A stretch of 58,719 nt of DNA from Streptomyces sp. ISL-12. Lineage in GTDB: Bacteria > Actinomycetota > Actinomycetes > Streptomycetales > Streptomycetaceae. The notes beneath the pieces were generated by a model. The model was not told the origin of the DNA and did no database searches. It saw nothing but the letters and a program-made list of their open reading frames with translations. The DNA lies in NCBI RefSeq assembly GCF_018614415.1, contig NZ_JAGGOO010000027.1, positions 1 through 58,719 of the forward strand. Direction: 5' to 3'. The translations under genes and the position numbers were made by a program. This document shows, one piece after another, positions 23,256 through 30,376 of this stretch; position 1 is the stretch's first letter; every line of letters starts with the position of its first letter.

Positions 23256-24022
23256 GGGGCGGCCTCCGCGTCGCGCGTCTCCAGGGACGTCGCGCGCGTC
23301 TCCAGGGACGTCATACGGGCCGCGATGTCCCCGGCCGACGAGCCCGGCAGCTCGCCGTGCACCCGCCCGTCCACCAGGAACACCACCCGGTCCGCGTACG
23401 CGGCGGCCACCGGATCGTGCGTCACCATGACCAGCGTGCCGCCGTCGGCGTCCACCATCTCCCGCAGCAGCGCGAGGACCTGACGGCCCGTCGTCGAGTC
23501 GAGCGCGCCGGTCGGTTCGTCGGCGAACAGCACCTCGGGGCGGGTGATCAGGGCGCGGGCCAGCGCGATCCGCTGCTGCTGGCCGCCGGACAGCTCCGAC
23601 GGCCGGTGCCATGCCCGGTCCGCGAGACCGACCCGGCGCAGCACCTCCCGCACCTCGGACCGCTTCGGGCGGCGGCCGGCCAGGCGCAGCGGCAGGGCGA
23701 CGTTCTGCTCGGCGGTCAGGGACGGCAGCAGGTTGAACGCCTGGAACACGAACCCGATCCGCTCCCGGCGCAGCAGCGTCAGCCGCCGCTCGCTCAGCCC
23801 GGTCAGCTCCGTCCCGCCGAGCCGCACCGAACCGGAGGTGGGCCGGTCCAGGCCCGCCGCGCACTGCAACAGTGTCGACTTGCCCGAGCCGGACGGGCCC
23901 ATCACGGCGGTGAAGGTGCCGGCGCGGAAGGCGAGGGAGACGCCGTCCAGCGCCCGCACCCCGCCGTCCCCTGTTCCGTACCGCCTGCTCACGTCCCGCA
24001 CGTCGATCGCGTCGCTCGCCAT
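23249..24022 (-). CDS. ABC transporter ATP-binding protein (MacB/LolD/BceA type)
   Basis: 257 residues. Walker A GPSGSGKST, Q-loop VFQAFNLLPSLTAEQNV, ABC signature LSGGQQQR, Walker B VLFADEPTGALD and the H-loop MVTHD are all present, and the DEPTGALD form is typical of LolD/MacB-like ATPases. The extreme C-terminus carries a short duplication (TSLETRA, TSLETRD). It is translated just ahead of the permease with a 7-nt overlap and powers it at the inner face of the membrane. Confidence 0.95.
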   Translation of the reverse strand: MASDAIDVRDVSRRYGTGDGGVRALDGVSLAFRAGTFTAVMGPSGSGKSTLLQCAAGLDRPTSGSVRLGGTELTGLSERRLTLLRRERIGFVFQAFNLLPSLTAEQNVALPLRLAGRRPKRSEVREVLRRVGLADRAWHRPSELSGGQQQRIALARALITRPEVLFADEPTGALDSTTGRQVLALLREMVDADGGTLVMVTHDPVAAAYADRVVFLVDGRVHGELPGSSAGDIAARMTSLETRATSLETRDAEAAPC

Positions 24023-24172
24023 GTCGCCGCCCTTCCTCGCTGGTCAGGGCTCTACGAAACCCCGGGAGGGCGGGCCGGGTCAGTGCGGCAGGGGCGAGAG
24101 TCGGGGTAGGGCCAGGCCTACCCCCGAGGCTCCGGTCACGGTGATGGTGAGGGCGGGCCGACCGCCCGTACG

Positions 24173-25450
24173 GTGAGCCGCATGACGATGTGGGGGGCGC
24201 TCGCGAGGCGCGGATACCTGGGGTCGGGGTGGCCCTGGCGGGCGGTCGCGTACCTGGTGAGCGGGGCGCTGTTCGGGGCGGTCGTCCTGGTGGTGCTCGC
24301 CGGCGGGGTGGTGGTCGGGGGCGCCCTGGCCGTCGTACTGCTCGGGTTCCCGGTGCTGGGGCTGACCGCGCTGTCCGGGATACCCGTGGCCGCCGTCGAG
24401 CGCCGGCGGCTGCGGCTGGCGGGGGTGGGGCCGGTGTTCGCCGGGCAGCACCGGGTGCCCGGCCGGCCGGGACTGCCCGCGTGGCTGACCACCCGGGTAC
24501 GGGAGGCGGCGACCTGGCGGGAGCTGGCGTACGCGCTGCTGCTCGGCCTCGTCCTGTGGCCGCTGGACGCGGCGGCCGTCCTGACCTGCGTGTTCCTGCC
24601 CCTGTCAATGGTCGCCGCGCCGGTGCTGGTGGCCGTCGGCGGCGAGGCGAAGGTGCTGAAGGTCTGGCTCGTGGACGGCTGGCCGGCCGCCTCGGTGGCC
24701 GCCGGGCTGGGGTTGGTGCTGCTGGCCGCCGGGGCCTACGCCCTGGGAGTGCTGGCGGGGGCGCGGGCCGAGCTGGCGCGGGCGCTGCTGACGGCGCGGG
24801 GCGGCGACCGGGTCACCGAACTCGTCCGGTCCCGGGCCCGCCTTGTCGACGCCTTCGAGGCGGAGCGCCGGCGCATCGAACGGGACCTGCACGACGGGGC
24901 CCAGCAGCGGCTGGTCGCCCTCGGGATGGCCCTGGGCCTCGCCCGCCTCGACGCCCCGCCCGGCACTCCCCTCGCCGAGCAGCTCGCCCGCGCCCACCGG
25001 GAGGCCGAGCTGGCCCTGGCCGACCTGCGCGAACTCATCCACGGCATCCATCCCAAGGTGCTGGCCGACTACGGGCTCGAAGCCGCCGTCGCCGACGCCG
25101 CCGACCGCAGCCCGGTACCGGTGGACCTGGAGCTGTCCGTTCCCGGGCGGCTGCCGCGGCCCGTCGAGAGCGCCGCGTACTTCGTGGTGTGCGAGGCGCT
25201 GGCCAACGTGGCCAAGCACAGCGGCGCGGCGCGGGCGACGGTGCGCGGCGGGCACGCGGACGGACGGCTGTGGCTGGAGATCGGTGACGACGGGCGCGGC
25301 GGCGCGGACCCGGCCGGCGGCAGCGGACTGACCGGACTCGCGGACCGGGTGTCGGTCCTCGATGGCACACTCTCCCTGTCCAGCCCGCCGGGCGGACCGA
25401 CCCTGCTGCGAGTGGAGCTCCCTTGCCGGCCGACCGACCCTTGCGGATAG
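24173..25450 (+). CDS. Sensor histidine kinase (HisKA_3/NarL-type) with N-terminal membrane domain
   Basis: 425 residues; GTG 24173 or ATG 24182 as start. About four or five hydrophobic helices fill the first 200 residues (VAYLVSGALFGAVVLVVLAGG, LALLLGLVLW-like, VAAGLGLVLLAAGAYAL) with almost no outside loop, so it may sense within the membrane. The HisKA_3 site ERRRIERDLHDGAQQRLVALGM has the phospho-His near residue 239. The ATPase follows with NVAKHSGA (N-box) and GDDGRGG / GSGLTGLADR (G-boxes). It overlaps the response regulator gene by 28 bp and is divergent from the ABC exporter, a common arrangement for peptide- or antibiotic-sensing modules. Confidence 0.93.
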   Translation: MSRMTMWGALARRGYLGSGWPWRAVAYLVSGALFGAVVLVVLAGGVVVGGALAVVLLGFPVLGLTALSGIPVAAVERRRLRLAGVGPVFAGQHRVPGRPGLPAWLTTRVREAATWRELAYALLLGLVLWPLDAAAVLTCVFLPLSMVAAPVLVAVGGEAKVLKVWLVDGWPAASVAAGLGLVLLAAGAYALGVLAGARAELARALLTARGGDRVTELVRSRARLVDAFEAERRRIERDLHDGAQQRLVALGMALGLARLDAPPGTPLAEQLARAHREAELALADLRELIHGIHPKVLADYGLEAAVADAADRSPVPVDLELSVPGRLPRPVESAAYFVVCEALANVAKHSGAARATVRGGHADGRLWLEIGDDGRGGADPAGGSGLTGLADRVSVLDGTLSLSSPPGGPTLLRVELPCRPTDPCG

Positions 25451-26082
25451 TCCTCGCCGAGGACAGCGTGCTGCTGCGGGAGGGGCTCATCGGCCTGCTC
25501 ACCCGCTTCGGGCACGAGGTCGTCGCGGCGGTCGGGGACGCGGACGCCCTGGTCACCGCGGCCGGGGAGCACGGGCCGGACGTGGTGGTGACGGACGTAC
25601 GGATGCCGCCGGGGCTGCACGACGAGGGGCTGCGGGCCGCCGTGACGCTGCGCGCGGAGCGGCCCGGACTGCCGGTGCTGGTGCTCAGCCAGTACGTGCA
25701 GCGCGCCTACGCCGCCGAACTGCTCGACTCCGGGGACGGCACCGGCGTCGGGTACCTGCTCAAGGACCGGATCGGCCAGGTCGAGGAGTTCGTGGACGCC
25801 CTGACGCGCGTCGCGGCCGGCGGCACGGTCGTCGACCCCGAGGTGGTACGGCAGTTGCTGCGCCGCCGCCGGGACCCGCTGGCCCGGCTGACCCCGCGCG
25901 AGCGGGAGGTGCTGGCGCAGGTCGCGGAGGGCAAGTCCAACGGGGCGATCGCCCGGACGCTGGTGGTGTCCGAGGCGGCCGTCGGCAAGCACATCGGGTC
26001 CATCCTGACCAAGCTGGACCTGCCGCCCGCCGACGACAGCCACCGGCGGGTGCTGGCGGTGCTGGCGTTCTTGCGGGCGTAG
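25423..26082 (+). CDS. LuxR/NarL-family response regulator
   Basis: 219 residues with a TTG start (GGAG upstream) inside the kinase gene. Receiver domain: IVLAEDSVLLREGL with the acidic pair, phospho-acceptor Asp58 (VVVTDVRMPP), then LSQYVQRAY and the conserved Lys in YLLKDRI. The C-terminal HTH is LTPREREVLAQVAEGKSNGAIARTLVVSEAAVGKHIGSILTKLDL. It is the cognate partner of the kinase and likely regulates the divergent ABC exporter genes; the target is inference from position. Confidence 0.94.
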   Translation: MPADRPLRIVLAEDSVLLREGLIGLLTRFGHEVVAAVGDADALVTAAGEHGPDVVVTDVRMPPGLHDEGLRAAVTLRAERPGLPVLVLSQYVQRAYAAELLDSGDGTGVGYLLKDRIGQVEEFVDALTRVAAGGTVVDPEVVRQLLRRRRDPLARLTPREREVLAQVAEGKSNGAIARTLVVSEAAVGKHIGSILTKLDLPPADDSHRRVLAVLAFLRA

Positions 26083-26086
26083 GGCC

Positions 26087-26911
26087 TCAGGCGGTCAGGA
26101 TCTCCAGCGCGGCGGCGTGCACGCCCGGCGCGGCGGCGAGGTAGTTCTCGCTCGCCGCTTCCCAGGGCCTGCCGTCGAGGTCGGTCACGACGCCGCCGGC
26201 CTCCTGGACCAGCAGCACACCCGCCACGTGGGACCGGACGTTGTCGAACTGCCAGTGCAGGTCCATCCGGCCCGCGGCGACCTGGGCGAGCTGCTGGGTC
26301 ACCGGTACGGAGACGCGCACATGGAGGGCGGAGTCCGACATCGCGGCGAACGCGGCGCCCGTCCGCCGGGCCGGCTCGGGGTCGTGACCCGGCTTGGCCT
26401 GGCCCGTTCCGGCCAGCGCGCCGTCCAGCGACGTCTTCGCGGAGACCCGCAGCCGTACACCGTTGAGGAACGCCCCGCCGCCCTCGGTCGCGGTGAACGT
26501 CTCGTCGAGGACCGGGAAGTGGACCACCGCCAGCACCGGGCGCCCGTCCCGGACGAGGCTCACGCCGATGTTCCAGTCGGGCATGCCGTGCACGGCGTTG
26601 ACGTTGCCCCCGACCGGGTCGACGAGCCACCACTCGCCCGAGGGCAGCGGCCCCGATCCGTGCTCGTCGTCGAGCCAGCCGGCGCCTGGCAGCGCCTCGG
26701 CCAGCGCCGGGCGCAGCGTGTCGGCCACGGCCGCGTCGTTGGCCTTGAGGCTCGCGAGCAGTTCGGGGAGTCCGGGCGGGCGGGACCCGGTGGACCAGCG
26801 CGTCATCATCCGGGTGCCGGCGCGGCGGACGGCGGCGACGGTGACGGCGGCCAGCGGGTCCTGGTTCGGGCTCGGGTTCGGGTCCTGGTTCGGGCTCGGG
26901 TTCGGGCTCAT
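26087..26911 (-). CDS. Inositol-monophosphatase-like protein with degenerate metal site
   Basis: 274 residues with a repeated N-terminus (two NPSPNQDP units from a 24-bp duplication). The overall fold is IMPase-like: EWWLVDPVGGNVNAVHGMPDWNIGVSLV, ETFTATEGGGAFLNG, VAGVLLVQEAGGVVTDLDGRPW. The residues that hold magnesium are altered: DPxDGT is DPVGGN, the WDxAAG block lacks Trp and Asp (VRSHVAG), and the usual GEE region reads DDEHGSG. Phosphatase activity is therefore doubtful; it may be a binding or regulatory relative. It is divergent from a LysR regulator with 56 bp between starts, so regulation by that LysR is likely. Confidence 0.82.
   Translation of the reverse strand: MSPNPSPNQDPNPSPNQDPLAAVTVAAVRRAGTRMMTRWSTGSRPPGLPELLASLKANDAAVADTLRPALAEALPGAGWLDDEHGSGPLPSGEWWLVDPVGGNVNAVHGMPDWNIGVSLVRDGRPVLAVVHFPVLDETFTATEGGGAFLNGVRLRVSAKTSLDGALAGTGQAKPGHDPEPARRTGAAFAAMSDSALHVRVSVPVTQQLAQVAAGRMDLHWQFDNVRSHVAGVLLVQEAGGVVTDLDGRPWEAASENYLAAAPGVHAAALEILTA
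26856..26903. repeat. 24-bp direct duplication at the 5' end of the IMPase-like gene
   Basis: Two exact adjacent 24-bp units (26856-26879 and 26880-26903) encode NPSPNQDP twice right after the start codon. The Asn/Pro/Gln tract is not part of the IMPase fold. Confidence 0.85.
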
Positions 26912-26967
26912 GGGAGGCTCCTGGGAATCGACCGAAGTGGATCTGTCTGTTGTTACGGTGTGCTTCT

Positions 26968-27867
26968 ATGCACGTGGACTTGAATCTGCTGACCGTGCTG
27001 GACGCCCTGCTCGAAGAGGGCAGTGTGATGGGCGCGGCCGAGCGGCTGAACCTGTCCTCCCCGGCGGTCAGCCGTACCCTCGGCCGGCTCCGGGCCGTCA
27101 CCGGGGACGACATCCTGGTGCGCACCGGGCACTCGATGACGCCCACCCCGTACGCGGTGTCGGTGCGGGAGGACGTGCACCGGCTGGTCGGGCAGGCGCG
27201 TGCGGTGCTCTCGCCGGTCCGTGAGCTGAACCTGGCCGAACTGGACCGCACGTTCACGATCAGGTGTCACGACGCGGTGGCCGCGTCACTGGTACCGGTC
27301 CTGGTCGGCAGGGTCCAGCAGCGGGCCTCGGGGGTGCGGTTGCGGGTGCTGTCGGAGGGCCCGGTCGACACCGACGACCTCAGACACGGCCGGGTCGACC
27401 TGGAACTCGGTGGCGGCGAGCCCGCCCTGCCCGAGTTCCGGTCCGAGCCGCTCGGCGAGGACCGGCTGGTCGTGGCGATGCGCGCGGACCACCCGTGCGC
27501 CGACGGCCTCGACCTGGCCGCCTACGCCGCCCAGCCGCACGTCGTGGTCTCCCGGCGGGGCCGGCTCACCGCGCCGGTCGACGACGCGCTGGCCGCCGCG
27601 GGCCTGCGGCGCCAGGTGGTCGCGGCGGTGGCGACCTTGTCCACGGCGCTGCGGATCGCCGCCCGCGGCGACGCGCTGGTCACCTGTACGGAAGTGCTCG
27701 GCCGGCCGCTCATCGAGGCGTTCGGGCTCCTCACCCGGCCGCTGCCGATCGCGTTCCCGGCGGCGACGGTCAACTGCAACTGGCACCAGCGCTACGACTC
27801 CGACCCCGCCCACGGCTGGCTGCGCGAACAGGTCCGGGCGTCGTTCGAGGAGATCACCGCCGGCTGA
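26968..27867 (+). CDS. LysR-family transcriptional regulator
   Basis: 299 residues from ATG 26968 (MHVDLNLLTVLDALLEEGSVMGAAERLNLSSPAVSRTLGRLRAVTGDDILVRTG), a textbook LysR winged helix. It resembles the NodD/LinR-type branch in having HVDLNLLTVLDALL and MTPTPYA. The effector-binding part includes VDLELGGGEPALPEFRSEPLGEDRLVVAMRADHP and LPIAFPAATVNCNWHQRYDSDPAHGWLREQV. It is divergent from the IMPase-like gene. Its stop abuts the stop of the convergent NAD(P)-binding gene with no base between. Confidence 0.93.
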   Translation: MHVDLNLLTVLDALLEEGSVMGAAERLNLSSPAVSRTLGRLRAVTGDDILVRTGHSMTPTPYAVSVREDVHRLVGQARAVLSPVRELNLAELDRTFTIRCHDAVAASLVPVLVGRVQQRASGVRLRVLSEGPVDTDDLRHGRVDLELGGGEPALPEFRSEPLGEDRLVVAMRADHPCADGLDLAAYAAQPHVVVSRRGRLTAPVDDALAAAGLRRQVVAAVATLSTALRIAARGDALVTCTEVLGRPLIEAFGLLTRPLPIAFPAATVNCNWHQRYDSDPAHGWLREQVRASFEEITAG

Positions 27868-28476
27868 CTACGCGGCCAACGGCAGGGCCACGGCGCCGGG
27901 GAAGCGGGGCTCCTCGGCCTCGTCGAGCATCGCCGCGGCGACGGTCTCCCGGCTGACCTTCGCGCCGAGGTCGAAAGGCGGCGCGGCGTCCAGGCCGACC
28001 GTGCGCCGGCGGAGGCTCTCCGGGCCGTCGGTGAGCATCCCGGCGTGGAAGACGGTGCCGCCGGCCGCGAGCACGGTGTCGTCGGCCTCGACCTTGTCCG
28101 GGAGCCGGTCGCCCAGCACCTCGGCGAGCATGCCCGCGCCCGCTCCCGCCGCCGCGGCCGACCGGCCCGTGCCGTAGGCGCCGAGCCAGATGACGCGCCG
28201 CGGACCGGCGGCGACGACGGCCCGGGCGCCGGTCAGGAGAGTCCCGGCCCGGTCCGTGCCGAGGGCGGACAGGACCACGGAATCCCCGTCCACGACGGCG
28301 GCGATGCTCGCCGCGTCGTTCACGTCTCCCGTCACCCTGCGCAGTGCGGGGGTGTCGGGCAGGGGGATGCGGCGGGGGTCGCGCGCGATGGCGGTCACCG
28401 TGTGACCACGTCGCAGTGCCTGCCGGGTGAGGGCGATGCCGGTGCGGCCGGAGGCCGCGAGGACGGTGAGGTTCAT
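27868..28476 (-). CDS. NAD(P)-binding (atypical SDR) protein, 202 aa
   Basis: ATG 28476 (MNLTVLAASGRTGIALTRQALRRGHTVTAIARDP) gives the Rossmann motif near the N-terminus with the form found in NAD(P)H-binding, NmrA/YwnB-like proteins. Later blocks are VTGDVNDAASIAAVVDGDSVVLSALG, RRVIWLGAYGTG and VSRETVAAAMLDEAEEPRF. These proteins are oxidoreductases or redox sensors; no YxxxK catalytic pair is evident, so sensing or a reductase with another mechanism is possible. It is convergent with the LysR gene, stops adjoining. Confidence 0.85.
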   Translation of the reverse strand: MNLTVLAASGRTGIALTRQALRRGHTVTAIARDPRRIPLPDTPALRRVTGDVNDAASIAAVVDGDSVVLSALGTDRAGTLLTGARAVVAAGPRRVIWLGAYGTGRSAAAAGAGAGMLAEVLGDRLPDKVEADDTVLAAGGTVFHAGMLTDGPESLRRRTVGLDAAPPFDLGAKVSRETVAAAMLDEAEEPRFPGAVALPLAA

Positions 28477-28564
28477 GCCGAGAACGCTAGGGAGTTCACT
28501 TCTTAACATCAAGTGCAAGTATCTGACTTGATGAGTTACCCCGATGCAATCGACGGCCTCGGAC

Positions 28565-29080
28565 CTACAGGGCCTTGGCGTAGCAGAGGCTCTCCTCGTG
28601 GAAGCGGTAGTAGCCGAAGTTCTCGCAGCGCTCGTACCCGCTGGAGAGGTACAGCGCCACCGCCTCCGGCTGCTTGGTCCCGGTCTCCAGCACCATCCGC
28701 TTCCGGCCCGCCGCGCGGGCGTCCGCCTCCAGCGCGGCCAGGATGCGGCGGGCCAGCCCCCGCCCGCGCATCTGCTCGATCACGAACATCCGCTTCAGCT
28801 CGGCGTCCCCGTCCCGGTAGTTCTCCTCGTTGGCCTCCTGGGAGCGCCAGCCGCCCGTCGCCACCGGCACGTCGCCCTCGTCGTACGCGATGAGGTAGAG
28901 GCCGTTCGGCGGCGCGAAGTGCGAGGGCTCCAGGTAGGTGGCGTCGCCGTCGTCGCCGTAGCGGAGGGCGTACTCGGCCTGGACCTCGTCGTTGAGCTTC
29001 ACGGCGTCGGGGTGGTCGAAGGGGACGGGGCGTATCTCCATTTTTCCTGCCGGGTGTGTATGCGGGCGGGTGCGGGACAT
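28565..29080 (-). CDS. GNAT family N-acetyltransferase
   Basis: 171 residues from ATG 29080; ATG 29041 (MEIRPVPFDHPDAVKLNDEV), which has AGGA close by, is an equally good start. Acetyl-CoA-binding motif A reads ELKRMFVIEQMRGRGLARRILAALEADARAAG, then KRMVLETGTKQPEAVALYLSSGYERCENFGYYR. Such enzymes transfer acetyl groups to small amines or proteins; substrate unknown. The gene stands alone, with the tiny-gene pair behind it on the same strand. Confidence 0.9.
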   Translation of the reverse strand: MSRTRPHTHPAGKMEIRPVPFDHPDAVKLNDEVQAEYALRYGDDGDATYLEPSHFAPPNGLYLIAYDEGDVPVATGGWRSQEANEENYRDGDAELKRMFVIEQMRGRGLARRILAALEADARAAGRKRMVLETGTKQPEAVALYLSSGYERCENFGYYRFHEESLCYAKAL

Positions 29081-29101
29081 CGTCCAGTGTGCCTCACGGG
29101 G

Positions 29102-29299
29102 TTACCGCGCCCTGCGGCTCCGGCAGAGGTGGCAGCGGCAGGGCGGCCAGGTCAGGGAGTCGGGGATCGAGTAAGGGGTACCGGCGGCGGCGTAGACGCG
29201 GGTCGTGGTCCCGCTGGACCGGTGTCCTTCCCGGGTGACGCGGTAGGTGGTGATGGTCATGCGGGACTGGCCCGGCTCGGGTGGAGTGCCGGCGTTCAC
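29102..29299 (-). CDS. Small basic protein with C-terminal cysteines, 65 aa, unknown
   Basis: GTG 29299 overlaps the stop of the preceding tiny gene (GTGA), so translation is probably coupled; ATG 29260 is an inner start. The sequence MTITTYRVTREGHRSS, VYAAAGTPYSIPDSLTWPPCRCHLCRSRRAR has a PCRCHLC cluster that could hold a metal. I do not recognise a named family; similar short products occur beside regulators in Streptomyces as far as I recall. Third-position GC and overlap with its neighbour support it as real. Confidence 0.55.
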   Translation of the reverse strand: MNAGTPPEPGQSRMTITTYRVTREGHRSSGTTTRVYAAAGTPYSIPDSLTWPPCRCHLCRSRRAR

Positions 29300-29454
29300 A
29301 GGCCGCCTCCGGGGAGGGCGGCGCCCCGGTGGTGGCGCATGCGGGCGCGCTGCCGCGCGAGGGAGCAGGGGGTGATGGGTGCGGTTGTCGTTCCGGCTCG
29401 TCTTTGGCCCGTCGCGGGCAGCAGTACGTTCAGCAGCGCGTGGATAATGCGCAT
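29296..29454 (-). CDS. Tiny basic protein, 52 aa, unknown
   Basis: ATG 29454 with GAGGAGC eight bases upstream. The product begins MRIIHALLNVLLPATGRRR, a short amphipathic/hydrophobic helix followed by basic residues. It then runs PITPCSLARQRARMRHHRGAALPGGGL. It overlaps the next small gene by four bases. The N-terminus could act as a membrane-associating segment. No function can be assigned. Confidence 0.55.
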   Translation of the reverse strand: MRIIHALLNVLLPATGQRRAGTTTAPITPCSLARQRARMRHHRGAALPGGGL

Positions 29455-29550
29455 GTCGTCAGCTCCTCAGTAGCTGGTGGCCGTGCCCCGGGAGGTCCCA
29501 CAACCTCGCCGGGGTCTTCGCGTAGAAGGAGCGTAGATTGGCTTGTTAGG

Positions 29551-29586
29551 TGTTGTCATGTGTTGTCACCTGTACGTGTATGACAA
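29551..29586. promoter_or_regulatory. Phased TTGTCA half-sites upstream of gntR
   Basis: TGTTGTCA occurs at 29551 and again exactly 10 bp on at 29561, and an inverted TGACAA lies at 29581-29586 (TTGTCA-N12-TGACAA with the second copy). The whole 29530-29620 region is AT-rich. It lies between the tiny-gene pair and gntR and is a good candidate autoregulatory operator for the GntR protein. Confidence 0.5.
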
Positions 29587-29619
29587 GAGGCATCGTTACA
29601 GGGCAAATAGGGTCGTTAT

Positions 29620-29877
29620 ATGACCGTGGATCTCGAAGGACCTGAGCCCCTGTACGAGCAGATCGCCGCGATACTCGCCGCCCGCATCTCGGACGGGATG
29701 TACGCACCCCGTCGCAGAGTCCCCTCCGAGGCCGCCATCTGTGAGGAGTTCGCGGTGTCGCGCCCGACGGCCCGGGCCGCTCTTCAGCTGCTCGGCAAGC
29801 GGGGGCTGATCGTGACGGTGCGGGGCAAGGGGTCGTTCGTCGTCGACGATCCGTCTGCGGACCGACCCGAGCCGTGA
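29620..29877 (+). CDS. GntR-family DNA-binding protein, HTH domain only, 85 aa
   Basis: The whole product is a GntR winged helix: EPLYEQIAAILAARISDGMYAPRRRVPSEAAICEEFAVSRPTARAALQLLGKRGLIVTVRGKGSFVVDD. No effector domain follows. Such domain-only GntR proteins are frequent in Streptomyces and may act without ligand or by competing with full-length relatives. The stop overlaps a GTG that opens a decayed second GntR copy. Likely operator half-sites sit directly upstream. Confidence 0.9.
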   Translation: MTVDLEGPEPLYEQIAAILAARISDGMYAPRRRVPSEAAICEEFAVSRPTARAALQLLGKRGLIVTVRGKGSFVVDDPSADRPEP

Positions 29878-29998
29878 GTCTCGACCACGAGTCCGGCCGC
29901 CTCCCTACATGCAGCTGGCCGACCTGATCGAGTCCAGGATTCGCACTTGTTTCAGGCGTTGCTCACTGGATGGTGCGTACTCGCCTGTCCGCCGCCGA
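29874..29998 (+). pseudogene. Decayed second GntR domain fragment
   Basis: GTG 29874 overlaps the gntR stop. Reading on, the frame must shift by one base near 29900 to give RPPPYMQLADLIESRIRT, the recognisable start of a GntR helix. This is followed by LDGAYSPVRRRGSP, which resembles the SDGMYAPRRRVPS of the intact copy. The remaining helix-turn-helix is missing. It appears to be a broken tandem duplicate, partly overlapped by the opposite-strand 82-aa gene. Confidence 0.5.
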
Positions 29999-30200
29999 GG
30001 GAGTCCGCGAGGCGCAGAGCCACGTCGGCTCGGACCCGGCCGAGGTCGATGAGGTGAAGGGCCGGGGAAGCCGGGTCGACGGCGAGTGACGGCAGAACGA
30101 TGCCGACCTCGTCGAGTGCCGCCCTCAAGAATTCCACGGCCGCGAAAGGATCGATGTACTGCGACTGGTGCGACTGGTGCGACTGCGATGCGGTTTCCAT
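29952..30200 (-). CDS. Small conserved-looking protein, 82 aa, unknown
   Basis: ATG 30200. After a Gln/Ser/His repeat (SHQSHQSQ) the sequence YIDPFAAVEFLRAALDEVGIVLPSLAVD, HLIDLGRVRADVALRLADSLGGG is a compact helical protein with good codon bias. I recall similar short proteins beside XRE/DUF genes in Streptomyces but cannot name a family. It is divergent from the DUF6879 gene at 30377, and the phased repeats at 30243-30290 lie between them, so the two may be co-controlled. Confidence 0.6.
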   Translation of the reverse strand: METASQSHQSHQSQYIDPFAAVEFLRAALDEVGIVLPSLAVDPASPALHLIDLGRVRADVALRLADSLGGGQASTHHPVSNA

Positions 30201-30242
30201 GTCCAGGACGCTATGGCCGTGATCCTGCGGGACGCCATGAGA

Positions 30243-30290
30243 TGTTCTCGTTTGTTCTCGCAGACTGTCCGACTGTTCTCGAGTGGTCTC
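30243..30290. repeat. Helically phased TGTTCTCG iterons
   Basis: TGTTCTCG at 30243, 30253 and 30274, with weaker copies near 30264 (ACTGTCCG) and 30284 (TGGTCTCA). The spacing is 10-11 bp, about one helical turn, so all copies face the same side of DNA. This looks like an operator array for cooperative binding upstream of the DUF6879-XRE-DUF6879 genes. Confidence 0.6.
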
Positions 30291-30376
30291 ATGGAGACTG
30301 GCATGCCCCGTGGAACCAGGGCGCCGAGCCGTGAAGGCTGTTCGCAGCAGGTGTCATCGATGGAGGGAGCGGGTTC

